Below are positions 13,206-24,607 of a stretch of 64,000 bases of DNA, one piece after another; within the stretch, counting starts at the first letter, position 1; every line of letters begins with the position of its first letter. The notes under the pieces were generated by a model. The model saw nothing but the letters and a program-made list of their open reading frames with translations, ran no database searches and had not been told where the DNA came from. The DNA is taken from contig CAMPDV010000307.1 of the NCBI GenBank assembly GCA_946699065.1, positions 248,001 through 312,000 on the forward strand, given 5' to 3'. The DNA comes from Loxodes magnus (taxonomy: Eukaryota > Ciliophora > Karyorelictea > Loxodida > Loxodidae). The position numbers and the translations under genes are program-made.

Positions 13206-15055
13206 CATTTAACCTTTAAATTTATAAAAATGAAATTAGAAAATTCACCAAGGATTTTAAATTTTATGTTTAATACTCAATGAGAATAGAAGACAATTTA
13301 ATATGTCCAGTTATAGCATTAGATTTATTCTTATTAATTAGTCTTGTTTAATAAATATTAAGCCTTTAAAGACTACAAAATGGTTTTTAATTTAAAAATA
13401 CTATCCATATAATAGCATACCATTCTTTAGTGATTATCTCGTTCTTGTCTCTGAATTTAAAATTAAAAGGTTGTGACTTATAGGATGACTTTCATTATAT
13501 ATATCTTAGATGATAAAAGTTGCTTTTTTCTTCTTATGATATAATTAGAGTTTATCTCTTTTTAATTTTTTTGAATTTAATAATTTAAAGATATATTTAC
13601 ATTAAATTATCAAACTATTTAGTTACAAAACTAAAAACGTAAATTAGACATTAAAATCAGAATTATATATTGTAAATTTTATTTTATTCATACTATTGTT
13701 GTTGAGTAATTATGGTAGTTCCGTTCTTATTCTTATATTTACCTATTTCATGTTTCTATTTAGTGGGCTGTAATAGAAAAAGTATTTTAAAATATGTAGA
13801 ATATTAAGATCTTACATTTAGTTTTATTTAGCTTAAAATAATATATCTTAACTTGATCTAAGTAGTTAAATATTTAATCTTTGTTGTCATTAAGTAAATT
13901 CTATTTCATATAATTATTAGTTTAAAACTTTCATTTTGGCTATAGGCTCCCTTATTTTGCTTTACACCCGCAGATTAAAAAAATACTTCTAAGAATAGAT
14001 TTAAGATTAGTTCTTAAAAAATATTTTATTTAAATGATAAGTACATAAAACAATAAAGTTCTACTTTATAATTTCATAAAAAATATACTATAAAGCCTAT
14101 TTTTTAGGAAAATAAAGCTTTCAATTTATGTTGATATGAAACTAAATCTAATTACTTACTCAGTTGGATTATATAATTTATTAATCTATTGTTATAAAAC
14201 CCAAATTATTATTAGATACTAAACTCATTTATATATAGATAGAATATATTAAATTGCATATATAAATCTATTATTTCTTATAATTTATAAATAGGACTGC
14301 TCTAATAAACTTAGGATAAATAATTTAAATTTAACTTAAATCTCTATAAATATTAATTTTATAGCATTTTTCTTTTATAATAAAAATATAAAAGAGTGTA
14401 AGGCTTCTTATATTTTATATGCCAATTAACATTATTTCATACTAGTCGTAAACCATTATATCAAGAAATGCTATCTTTAATTCAACATTACTTAATAAAA
14501 GTATTTTATCTAGTTACCCTTTAAATAGTTTCATTATTTTATATTAGCAAAATATTTATAGTAAAATAAATTTTTATATATCATTACAGTTAAAGGATTG
14601 TTTTTATAATTTTTAGATTTAAGACAATATTATAATAAATTTCGTATAGCTCTATGTTTAGCAAACAAAAATACTAAAATTATGCTCCTTCCCTTCAATT
14701 ATTCCTTCCAATATTACTTTTTCCTTCTAAAAAATCCTTCTTAATTATTTAATGAGATAGTCTAAAGACCTTTATGTATAAATTTATTTTATATTTTTGT
14801 TAAACTTTCTTTTTGATAAGCTTATTACTTTTATAATTATCAACCAGAGTAATACCTAAGAAATGTATATAATTCATATATTTTTAAATATTCAGATGGC
14901 AGCTTTATTTAAAATGCTGCAAATCTTATGTTTCTTACTCTTTTATGAGTTTTGTTTAACTAAATTTGAATATTACTAATTAAAAAAAAATTTCTTAAGG
15001 AATTTATTTAATGACAAATTTATAGTAAATTAGTAGTTAACAAGATTGATTGTAT
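13206..15055. other. A+T-rich sequence, no gene seen
   Basis: No recognised coding sequence or repeat. It separates the inverted-repeat unit from the retroelement-rich 15-31 kb region. Confidence 0.45.
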
Positions 15056-15059
15056 CCTT

Positions 15060-15760
15060 ATTAGTCTATATTTGAGCAATTATGTCGATAATATTCTGCT
15101 AATATGGAATTTATTTCTTTTCTGTTTGTCGGGTGCAACTCGTTCTGAATAAGTTTCTCTAAGCTAGAGTGACCCTCATCTTCCATTGGCTATTAATATT
15201 CCTCAGAATATTCTGCTCAATATGAGAGGACTGTGAAAAAATACAGAGTGAGACAAAAAGATTTTTTGTTAGATTCAGTGCACTTTTGATTTGAATTTAT
15301 AATTTTTGGGTGCTCTAAAAAAGCATCGCTATACATCAACAGGAGTTCCGATATTCCTCCGTTGTCCTATTGTATTCCTAGTTCTAATTTGTTCCACGAG
15401 CCGTAGACCCACTGCAAAAGAACATTCCTTCTCTCTTAATCGAAGCCATAGTATTTCGGTGAGAATTTTCCTTTTATTTCTTACTAAGAAAAACTTTTAC
15501 CACTTTGTTTGGCTTCCTAATTGTAGAGATTCGGCCTAATCCAGAGGGAATTTACCTTTCTCCAGACTTATGGATAATCTAAAGAGAACCCTTCTAGCAA
15601 CTCCATAATTTCCCCTAGGTTCTTCAGCTACTCTTCAGATGCTGATCAAAAGACTCCTGTATCCAAAGAGGTATAGAAATTTTTTCTCTGAGCTTTGGTT
15701 TGCTTTCAAACCCCTTTAAATTCTAATTATGGATACCTTGCAGAACTGCCCAAAATCAAA
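15060..15760 (-). pseudogene. Unidentified protein fragment, probably part of a retroelement
   Basis: A minus-strand frame with richer base composition than its surroundings stays in one frame from about 15.71 kb to 15.06 kb, interrupted only by TGA at 15706-15708, 15646-15648 and 15217-15219. The translation is clearly protein-like: SASEEQLKNLGEIMELLEGF, then YGFDQERRNVLLQWVYGSW, then, past the last TGA, SSLEKLIQNELHPTNRKEI. It uses TGG for Trp four times, and the three TGA codons also sit where Trp or Gln would fit. I do not recognise the family. The conserved module at 16.3-16.6 kb lies upstream on the same strand, so both may be pieces of one element. The 77-codon ORF on the plus strand here is its shadow. 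Confidence 0.55.
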
Positions 15761-16299
15761 TATCTTTAGCGGATTTTTTTTTCTCGAAATAGAATTTCCT
15801 TTATATATAAAACCTATTTAATGCAATATATTACAAAAGTTTTATACCTTCTTTTATTTAAAAGTCTTTTTCACTATTAAGAAGAAAAGGGAAGTTGGAG
15901 TAAAATATAAAATATATTGAACAATAATAATGAAAAAATATTATTGCTTAATATTTCTTAATATAGGAAGCATCTATTTCCATCTCTTTACTTGTTCTTC
16001 TTTATTATCTTACTTTTAATATTATAGTTGACTGAGATATTCTAGCAGTAATGAAAAAATTAAATAGTAGTAGTTCAATTTTAATTGAGCTTTTAGAAAG
16101 GATATGAAATTTAAAAGATTAAGTTATTTATTTAATATGAATATGATATAAAACAACAGCTTTTGATACTATAAGATGAAAAATAGAAAATCCCTGGCTA
16201 GAGAAATTAATTTAATATACTAGTAGAAAATATTCAATAAGGAAATAAATTAAAGATTTAGATACTAAAAACTTAGATATAAAATACTATTAGTATATA

Positions 16300-16640
16300 T
16301 ATTTTTTAAAACCGCCATAGTTGTTCGAAGGTGAACAACAAGGTCATCTTCATCAGAGGTTGGGGAAGTTAAGTACCCATAATCGACTTTATGTCTTTCT
16401 CTGCTTTTTTTTGGCCTCGAGACATAAGATTCTTAGACTTTCGACACTGGCTTGGCTTAGTTTAGCTTAGTTTAGTTTTAATTCTGGAACGAAAAAGAAA
16501 TAATATTGCGAGCTTCATCAGAGGTGGGAAATTTAAGTACCCATAATTGACACATGTAGTCCTCTGCTTTGGTGATGCAATGAGACGCAATCCTGCCATG
16601 TCCTTGGGCCTCCAATAAGTAGAAAATATTACGAGTATTC
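16300..16640 (-). pseudogene. Retroelement N-terminal remnant with a tandemly duplicated conserved module
   Basis: Two copies of one module, 16345-16385 and 16511-16551, lie 166 bases apart in the same orientation. Read on the minus strand, the first gives VDYGYLTSPTSDEDD and the second VNYGYLNFP followed after a frame slip by TSDEA. The same module occurs at 43162-43205 and 59473-59515, with consensus VDYGYLISPTSDEAI. Just upstream of the second copy, the bases GATTGCGTCTC and CACCAAAG match the start of the 43 kb gene (IASLTTTKV), so this is a shortened, duplicated copy of that gene type. The plus strand also has a perfect 7-bp hairpin, GTTGTTC/GAACAAC, at about 16.33 kb. Function of the module is unknown. 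Confidence 0.55.
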
Positions 16641-16651
16641 TTAAATTATAT

Positions 16652-16765
16652 CAGTATTTCAAATTTTTATCAGTACTGAATAATTATATCAGTATTGAAC
16701 AAGGTCTACCAGTATCTGATAATTTTATCAGTAACAAACATTCTTGTCAGTATGAAACATTTTTT
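16652..16765 (+). repeat. Six 19-bp tandem repeats containing TATCAGTA
   Basis: CAGTA recurs six times at spacings of 19, 19, 20, 19 and 19 bases, with a loose unit consensus of about ATTATATCAGTATTGAAC. Copies differ by several bases, so the array is old. 19-bp tandem repeats are described in the terminal regions of Tetrahymena Tlr elements; whether these match that family must be tested by alignment. Confidence 0.75.
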
Positions 16766-17039
16766 TAAAGAGCTGCGCACCAATGAGAGTGCTACGCACT
16801 CTATAATCAAATTTATTTATCAAATAAAATTAAAAGGTCTTTTAGGAAAAGAAAATGTTTCTTTAAAATTTTCTCTCTCATGAGTAGCAATCAGGTCCCT
16901 GTAGATCCCCTAATTTAAACCAGTTCAATTATAGGTTTATGCTATATCTATTGATTAAACTTCTTCTTTAATTTTCTATTATTTGTTGGATAAAAAGTAG
17001 TAAAGTTTCCCCAAATCACCCCCGTGAATCATATTATTT

Positions 17040-17489
17040 TGCTTAAAGTTTCTCCAGAGATATCATGTGCTACTAAAAATGTAGCATTTCTTCTTGAAAA
17101 TTTCTGCTTTATTTATACATTACTCATAGGTCTTAGTCTTGGACTTTGTCTAGCTCTTCCATCTTAGCTTCATAAAACTCCTTGGAATTAGTAAAGAGTG
17201 CATGTTAGTCAAAAAATCCTTTTTTATCTCTGATTCGAGTCCTTTCCAAGGGCTTGTTCTTTGGTTCGATCAATCCATTCGTCATTTTAAATAAATTTTC
17301 TTACACCTGTTCCTTCTTCAGTTATTTTTTGCTTTTTCGGAGTTTTATCTTCGAGAGATGTTAATGCTTTTCTGTCTATCTTAAAGGAATGGATGGAAGA
17401 GTTGCTTGGTTAATGTCTTTCGAATTTTTTTTATTTTTCTTTTCTTTTAGTATTAATTAAGAAGGTTGCTCTCGTTAAAGCTAAGACAT
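17040..17489 (-). pseudogene. Gag-like ORF with decayed zinc knuckle
   Basis: Minus strand from ATG (MSQLQREQPSQ) through a Lys-rich stretch, then a coiled-coil-like part (EFYEAKMEELDKVQDQDL) broken by one TGA at 17124-17126. The CCHC site at 17045-17086, in the +1 frame, aligns with the intact knuckle of the 25.85 kb copy, but two Cys are now Phe, the Gly codon is TGA and the His is Tyr. This shows the family in an advanced state of decay. Confidence 0.6.
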
Positions 17490-17559
17490 GGTCTAAGAAG
17501 ATATGCTTCTGGTTTTCTCTCCTACTCTAAGGAGATGGTGAAAAAAACAGTTCTTAAAG

Positions 17560-18910
17560 GCAGTAATTTTATATGCTATAAATAATAAAATAGTTTAGTT
17601 TATACAAGTACATGCTAACAATATATAATGGTAAAAAAGATTTTATTTACTAAATATTTTTATAATTATACTAATATAAAAGGAATCAATTTCATTATAA
17701 CCATTATTCATTTATTCGTATCTTAACTTAAATTATACATTAAATTAAAACTTTATTTTTTTGCTATTTGTTGCTTTTTAGAATACTTTATTACTTTTTC
17801 ATATCCTAATTACTTATTACAGCTTTAGATAAATAAGAGTCTAAATGTAAAAATTTATTATTTTAGTAATAAACTAAAATAAAATAGCAAAGATTATACT
17901 TTCGTTAGTTACTTATGGCTTAATTTCTAACAGATATAATTTCCATAATATATTCATTAAAGAGATAATAAGCATTTACATAACCATTAAGAAGAGATAG
18001 GATAATCATATAAATTAAGTGTAATAAGCCTTAATTTTTATAAAGTGCTTTAAATATAATCTAAGATAGTAAAATGAAACATTAAGTGTAATGAATTTAT
18101 AGAAGGAATATTTATTTAATAGTTCTAATTTAAAGATAGTGATACTAAACAAAGATAGTTGACTAAATTAATATGAGATATATTTTAGAAAAGAGTAGAT
18201 AGATATTATTTAGCATTTTAAGTCTATAAGTATTGGTAACTTAATTCTAATTATAGGATTAAATTATAAAAATATAATTAATAATCTTTCTTAAAATTAA
18301 CTTAAAAGGAGTTAAATAGAATATTCTACTAACCATCTTGTATTTTAAATTGTATATTCTTACAACTTATTCTTAAGAAAATAAACTAATTTCTCTTAAA
18401 TGATATAAAATAAATAATTTAATATTTCTTAAATAACTTATCTTCATAAATATTACCTTTAAAGTTAAAAGTAAATTAAATTATGATAATTTAAAATAAT
18501 ATCTAAAATAGAGTGCTTAAAATAACTAAAGGGATTCTTAAATAAAATAATTATTTTAAAATGTTCCTCTTTAGTATTAGTTAGATAGTATGACATCTTA
18601 TTACTATTAAGTTAATTAAAAAATAGCAGTTTAGATTATTATAAACTTCTTTAAAGTATCTTATCTAAGCTTTATTTATAATTTAACTAAGCTTAGTTCT
18701 TATTTATTGTAAACATAATATATCCTTTAAAAATTAAAAATACAATAAATACTTATTCCATATACACAAGCATGAAATATTAATAACTTTAAGAACTTCT
18801 TTTTTAATAGATAGTATCTAAATCATAAAATACATTTATAGCAAATATACAAAGTGCTAATTTTCATTTTTAATTAAAAACAATTAACTCTAAAAGAGGA
18901 AGAGCGTAGA
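17560..18910. other. A+T-rich spacer
   Basis: Very low GC with no supported gene; it ends at a purine-rich run just before the next Gag-like ORF. Confidence 0.5.
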
Positions 18911-18917
18911 AAAAAAA

Positions 18918-19720
18918 ATGGATTAATCTCTTCGACTCTCAAAAAATTAACTTAGAAACCTAAAGAGAAAAGCGGCAAAAGAAATTTAGAAAAGATAATA
19001 ACAATAGGAGGAGTCAAGCTCTTCTTCAGAAGGTAAAGTTATGGTAGGATAAATAGAGATAAGTTAACCTAAAAACGAAACTAATCCAAAACTTTAAATT
19101 TAATTAGACCAAATGTAAAAAGTAATCTCAAATTATGAAGAAACAACTTACAACTTAGGCGAAAAAATACGGGAACTAAGGAGTAACATAGAAGATTAGA
19201 ACAACGAATTACTAATACTTAGAAGATAACTTATTTGTAGCAAATTAATAACGGAAGAATAACTCTGAACTTAATCATAATAAAATTTTAAATACGACAC
19301 AAAAATGGAAATAGAAAAATACCAATAGAATTAAAAACAGAATTGAATCCAGAAAAAGAAATGATTGCTACAAGTTTCATTAAAAGATTAGAAAATATAG
19401 AAAATAAATTATCATAAAAAAGAACGAAATAAAGACAATAATACAAACTTTGTTGATGTTGCAAATCAAATCAACATATTTTAAAAAACTGTTGATAACG
19501 AAAGAAAATAAACGAATAAGAGCAGAAAAGAACATGGAGACAACTCAATAAACAATGAATAACTCCAACAGGGATCTACAAATAAAAGCTTTTTGCAAGA
19601 CCACTTGAACGGTTACAGTGGTAACCTTCCACTTAATAAAAAGGTCGTGGATCACACCCACGTTAAAAAAACTGTCCGCAGGAACTGGTTGCAATTCCAG
19701 AGAATGCAAAACTCTACTAA
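18918..19720 (+). pseudogene. Gag-like retroelement ORF with zinc knuckle (copy 1)
   Basis: From ATG 18918 the frame encodes MDQSLRLSKN, a Gln/Ser-rich stretch (QQQQEESSSSSEGK) and an acidic/basic heptad-rich part (LGEKIRELRSNIEDQNNELL), ending at TGA 19266-19268. Another frame continues (EMIATSFIKRLENIENKLS) to a zinc knuckle at 19451-19492 read as Cys-TGA-Cys-Cys-Lys-Ser-Asn-Gln-His-x4-Cys, that is C-x2-C-x4-H-x4-C with a stop inside the first pair. A KRTWRQLN motif follows, matching IWRELSR in the intact copy at 21790-22560. The RLSKN start is shared with the copy at 26.82 kb. The TGA at knuckle position 2 is also present at 27.33 kb and 29.21 kb. No polymerase ORF follows. Confidence 0.65.
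19617..19707 (+). other. 3' hairpin array of Gag-like copy 1, with T-arm-like stem
   Basis: Three consecutive hairpins: AGTGG/CCACT (19617-19633), CGTGG/CCACG with a 7-base loop (19646-19662) and CTGG/CCAG around TTGCAATT (19685-19700), the last enclosed by an outer GCA/TGC pair at 19678-19680 and 19705-19707. Equivalent ends of the copies at 22.5, 27.5 and 28.95 kb have different stem bases but still pair, the best evidence that this is a folded RNA. The last hairpin resembles a tRNA T arm and the pol III B box (GGTTCGANTCC). Likely role, by analogy with LINE 3' stem-loops, is template recognition. Confidence 0.55.
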
Positions 19721-19869
19721 CTTTAAGTATATTATTATTAAAAACCTTTATAAAAGAATAATTTCTAGCAAACCAAAGTCTTTTAAAACTTAGCCATTCA
19801 TTAAATAGGTTAAATTAGTAATGAAAAAATGTATACCAAAATACAAAAATATTAGGGAAATATTATATA

Positions 19870-20560
19870 AATTATATATATCTTAGCATATCTAAAATAT
19901 AGGATTTATTCCTTGTTTTAAGTGAAAGATGAATCCTATATCCTTTAATGAATATTTCGGAATTTTGAAGAATGATTAGACGGTTAAAATATCTAAAATA
20001 AATTATTCTTTTTTTATTTAAAAAAAATAAAAGTAGATGCTAGCTTTCTAAAACAATTAAAAAAATTTCTTAAAATTATTTGCATGTTTGCATCTTTTCT
20101 TCATCCTTATCCACAAGAAACTAACTATTAAAAGGATGAATCATATTAAAAAATTCAGATTATAAATTTTATATTTAGTTGAAAGCGGAAATTTAGTGTC
20201 TTAGATAACTCTAAATTTTTCGTTCTTATGTTTAAATCATTTTCTAATTTTATTTAATGTATATAAGTTGAATAAAATAATCAAAATAAATTTATATTTA
20301 TAATATTTTTTTATTGAAAATTTTTTATAAGAGAAGTTTCTAACTCTTCATTAAATAAATAAATTTATTTACTTAGAATTAAACCTCTTAATAAGTTTTT
20401 AATTTAATAAAGCTAAACATTAAGAAATTATTATAACATTTTTCATGTTTTATATAAGGTAGTTCTCAGCTTATTTAAATTTTGATTATTGTATGACTGT
20501 ATCTTTATTTAAATTATTAATAACTTTTGCTCAATTTTATATTTTATGCTTTATTGTAGA
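19870..20560. other. A+T-rich spacer
   Basis: No gene seen; separates Gag-like copy 1 from the PP2C copy B block, whose similarity to copy A begins near 20.56 kb. Confidence 0.5.
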
Positions 20561-20614
20561 TTGAGAGCTGATATAAATTAAAAAAATTAAATAACCATAA
20601 TCATAATATTGTCT

Positions 20615-21649
20615 TCAATAGCTTCTAATTCTAGTCACTACCACTGTACAATCGTCTTTCTTTCCTCCAATTGTTCTCCTTCCTTATTTGCACGATTCTT
20701 TCGCAAATGGACTTTCAAAATCTTATTTTTAACTTTATTCTCATGCTTTCTTACATAACTTTTTAGATAATTTTTACAAATCTATTTGCTTCTGCTTGTT
20801 CACTATCTCCACTATATTCTCAATCCACATGTTATCAAAGAATCCATCTGAGCCACATATTATTATGTCCTCATTTTATATCTATATCTCATAATGCTTT
20901 GCATCCTTAGCTTTTAATAGTCTGCCTCTCTTACATTTTTCTATCAGTTTATTTAATTCCAATCCTAATTCTTCATTCTTCTTCGTTAGTATCTAAGCAA
21001 AATCAGAGCTAGGCCATCTAATTAACTATCGAGTAGCATTAAATGCATACTAATCAACTTGAGTTTAGTATAAAACTTCATAATTGCCCTTATTCCTTCG
21101 TAAAACAAGAGCTTATGAATCTCCAATTCAAGTAAAATGTAAACTTTACTTTTCTATGAAATAGAATATAATAGTACTACTTCCAGCATCTTAGACTCCT
21201 TCAAAAGCTTATTGAAGTATTTAGATACTTTCTTCTTATAAGTTAGAATTAAGTTCTTATTTTCTACTCTTTTTAATATCTCTAACATTTGTTAGTAGTT
21301 TTTATCCAAATACTCTTGGGTTTATATAATATTTCTTCCATTATGAAACTCCATCTGCTACACCGCTAATTTCTTTATCTGTAATCATGAAATCTGAGCT
21401 GAAAGAAGGATCGAGAGAATTGATTTTAGGATCAGGAATCATCCATCCCTATGATTCCATTTCTAGATTTTGCATATTAGAACAACAGCAAGTATCTGAT
21501 TATTTCTTACTTTAGTTTCAAATTAGTTTCTTAACTAACTTCAATATTGATTAGATAATCCACCATTTATAACTTAAACTCTCTACTTAGTTCTATTTTT
21601 CTACAACTTGGTATTAAGAGATTAATATGTTCTAGCACTACTCACACAT
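20615..21649 (-). pseudogene. PP2C (PTC7-like) protein phosphatase, copy B, near-intact frame
   Basis: The minus strand has one frame of 344 codons from ATG 21649 to TGA 20615, broken only by two in-frame TGA codons (21518-21520 and 21128-21130). PP2C landmarks are in order and spacing: MIPDPK near residue 67, GVADGVSQWKK with metal-binding Asp99, IGDSQALVLRR with Asp177, GSDGFFDNMW with Asp268, and KKDDCTVVVTRI with Asp333. This matches the PTC7/PPM group, metal-dependent Ser/Thr phosphatases of cytosol or mitochondria. All metal-binding acids are present, so the protein would be active if the TGA codons are tolerated. Copy A (3309-4163) shares one of these TGA codons. Similarity between the copies spans about 20.56-21.75 kb and ends near the next Gag-like gene, suggesting spread as part of a duplication. 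Confidence 0.75.
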
Positions 21650-21789
21650 GAGTTAGATCTATTTAGCCTTACACATAATAATTATAAACTCACTGTAATT
21701 TAATCTATAAGAATATGAATTAAACGTTTAATTAAACTTAAAAAATAAAAATCATAAAGTTTTAAAGCTAAGTAAATCACTAATAAAAA

Positions 21790-22560
21790 ATGGCAGAAGG
21801 TCTCAGGAAGGGTTTTTTTCCAGCTCCATAGAAAAAGGAAAAAAAACAAGAGACTTCTAATTCTTCTCCTACCATGTCTTCTTTAATAATATAATAATTT
21901 TCTTAGGCTCTTTAACCCCCAAATTTAGAAAAATAAAGATAATCTTAAATTGAATAAGAAATTAAATCAACAGAAACTGACTAAAGCAAGCGAGACTTTT
22001 TACTCCCATAGCCACGATCAAGCAACTACATGAAAAGTGGTAACTAAAAAATAATGTAGAAATAGAAAAATGATGAATAGCTAATAATAGAATAACTTAT
22101 GAAATCTATCCGTAACCTATAAGAAGAAGTTTAAATATTAAAGAAAGAAAACCAAAAATTACTATAGAAAAGTTAAAACAATGAAGAAAGATTAATGAAA
22201 CAGGAAATCGAAGTGAAACTTTTCGGAGAAAAAAGAATTTAACCTTAAACTTTAGCTGAAAATAAAATGGAACTAGAATACACAAAACCCTTAGAGATAA
22301 CTCCTCCCAGAAGGATCGTCAAGCTGTGCTACCTGTGCAAATCAAAATTCCACACATACAAGAGATGCAAGATATATTTGGATAAACAGAGAAGAAACAG
22401 TGAAGAGATTTGGAGAGAACTTTCAAGAATTTATGTAGACAAGGATGGAAGAATATTTAGAAGGAGGCTTTTTCAAGGGAGTGCCAGAACTCCAAAAAAA
22501 CTGGAAGTCCCGAACTTTTATTTTAAACCTCAAGGAACGAACTCTGGAGGTATGTATTGA
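21790..22560 (+). CDS. Gag-like protein with CCHC zinc knuckle (best preserved copy)
   Basis: One uninterrupted 256-codon frame from ATG to TGA with TAA/TAG read as Gln. Residues 1-30 are Lys/Ser-rich (MAEGLRKGFFPAPQKKEKK). The middle is Gln/Glu/Lys-rich with coiled-coil character (about residues 90-150). A canonical retroviral-type knuckle lies at Cys180-x2-Cys183-x4-His188-x4-Cys193 (CYLCKSKFHTYKRC). The C-terminus is basic (IWRELSRIYVDKDGRIFRRR). This is the architecture of Gag or LINE ORF1 proteins that bind element RNA. A poly-A/T-rich gap, not a polymerase, follows. The last 80 bases overlap the folded 3' end. It starts about 45 bases after the PP2C copy B block, on the opposite strand. 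It is the only copy here with coiled coil and knuckle in the same frame. Confidence 0.8.
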
Positions 22561-22585
22561 AGGGGTTTAAAATCCCCGGAGATAC
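22478..22585 (+). other. 3' hairpins of the intact Gag-like gene
   Basis: GGAGT/ACTCC (22478-22493) falls inside the coding sequence. The terminal hairpin GGGG/CCCC around TTTAAAAT (22562-22577) straddles the stop region and is enclosed by GTAT/ATAC (22550-22553 and 22582-22585). Compared with copy 1 (CTGG/CCAG inside GCA/TGC) both inner and outer stems have changed while pairing is kept. Confidence 0.55.
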
Positions 22586-22599
22586 TAACACTTTAATTT

Positions 22600-24600
22600 A
22601 GTATATTAAATAAATAAATCACTAAAAGATTTTAGTTTACACTTTACAGCTTAGTTTTTTAGTGTTTTTGTAATTTAGCCTTACTATTCTAACTTAAATT
22701 AATGATGCTCCAATATTTATTTTTATAAAATTAAGTGATATAATGTTTCTAATGAGTTTGTGAAAGTTATTAATAGAGTCTCTGTGTAAAAAACCAAATG
22801 TGATTTTATTATTATTTTAGATTTTTTATTAAGTTTGAAAAAGTTTGCTATTCTTACTAATTCTCAAAATGTAAATACTTCTTTAGTCTTAGGTTATTCT
22901 TAAAATGTATATTATAACTATTAAAAGCATTTTTGGCATCAAAAGTAAATGATTGCTAAAGTATTTTGACAATTTGAAAATATGAATGTTTTACATCCTT
23001 TTTAATACTAAATTTGAACTTTTAAGAGATAATTGGTATGAATATTAATTCTAATGTTTACTTTAATCTTTTTTAATAATACATTGCTGCCTAATGTTAC
23101 TTTTATACATTTTAATAATAATAAGGAAAATAAAAATAACTAGCAGACTTAATTAATTTTATCATATGATATGTAATTGTTTATACTATTTTTATCTTTC
23201 TTATTATGATTTAATTACAACATTTTCTTTGTTTGGTATATTTAACTTTCATCTTATTGAGTTAACATTTCAATATTCCTTTAGATTCCTAATATTTATT
23301 AATTAATAAACTATTATTAATTTATTAAGTTCCGTAGAATTTAAAAATATTTGTATCCTAAATTTTATATTTCTTCTAAATGGATTTAGATAAATAGGAG
23401 AGCTCATGTAAAGTTAGGGAAATTAGAATATAGATTATTAAATTTATTTGATTATGTAAAAATAGCTAAGTTTAAGCCTAATTTATGCATTCTAATTTAG
23501 ATATTGGTAACTCTTTTTAATTTGAATACATTTATACCAAATAGATATAAAAAGCCTAAAATTAAAAAATAAAAGAGTATTATAAAATAAATGATTTTGA
23601 TTAAACTATTTTAATACCTAAATTTTTATGCCTTTTTAAATTTGGTATAAATAATAATAAAAGTCTTTTTAAAAAGATTTGAATGTTTTTAGCCTAAATT
23701 ATTTTCTTTATTTTAGTATGAATTGTTTCTATAATAGTTAATTTATATTCTAAAGGAATATATTTAAGCTTAAAATTTAAATATAGTACATAGTATAAAT
23801 ATCTTAAATAAAAATATTACTAGGTTAATTTAAATTCCCTTAGATTGTTTTACATTTCATCTATTTATGAAGATAAAAATCCTTACTTTGACTATAGAAA
23901 TAAATTACATTATTTAGTTTATTGATTGTAACCAAATATATTAGAGTTAGATATTTTATTTTAATTATTTTTTGAGTATTACTAAGCCTTTATAATTATT
24001 TAAAGTTCATAATGATAAAACAATTATATATAATTAGATAGAATTTAAAATAGAATTAATGAATTATCTCTGTAATTCTTCAACTATTAACCTTTCTTCA
24101 TTATTTGTTAACCTTAAATTTTTATAATATAAAAGATTCTAAGCTACATATATTACTACAAAGTGAAATAATTAATTATTGTAATCTTTTCTATTTTGCA
24201 GAAATCATAAGAACAAAAGTATTAATATGAATAATAGAAACTTTCTTAAGGAAAAAATTGTTAGATCTTTTAAACCTAAAAATTAAAGTTTTGTTTCATT
24301 AAATTATTCTGAAATAAAATATCCTACGAAAACTACTTTTAATCATATATTTATAATAAATCATCATCAATTAAATTAAGTTCTAAACTTCAGCATATAA
24401 GCCTTTTTAAATAAAATGAATAGTTAGCAAATACCTAATTATAATAGCTATAACTATATTTGTATTAATATAGCTAGTGTAAAATATATTACCATTAATT
24501 TATCAAGCTTAAGTTTATTTAGCTTATATTTTTAAATTTAGCTTTCTTATTTTAATTTAATCAGATCTCTACAAATTTAACGCCTCTCCTAAATCAGCGA
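22600..24600. other. A+T-rich spacer
   Basis: No recognised gene. Near 22.70 kb the string TTAAATTAATGATGCTCCA resembles the 5' end motif at 42952, 50972 and 59714, so a truncated element end may lie here. Confidence 0.45.
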
Positions 24601-24607
24601 AAGAAAG

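Noticed and set aside
15306-15539. 77-codon plus-strand ORF rich in Arg and Ser
   Set aside because: It opposes the longer and more protein-like minus-strand frame of 15060-15760.
16310-16390. 5S rRNA-like gene (GCCATAG start and GAAGTTAAG)
   Set aside because: The second half of 5S is missing, and the repeated part codes for the VDYGYL module on the other strand in four places.
19612-19710. True tRNA-Val gene (CAC or TAC loop)
   Set aside because: Arms resemble a tRNA but the spacing between D-like and anticodon-like stems is about 12 bases too long, and no proper acceptor stem was found.
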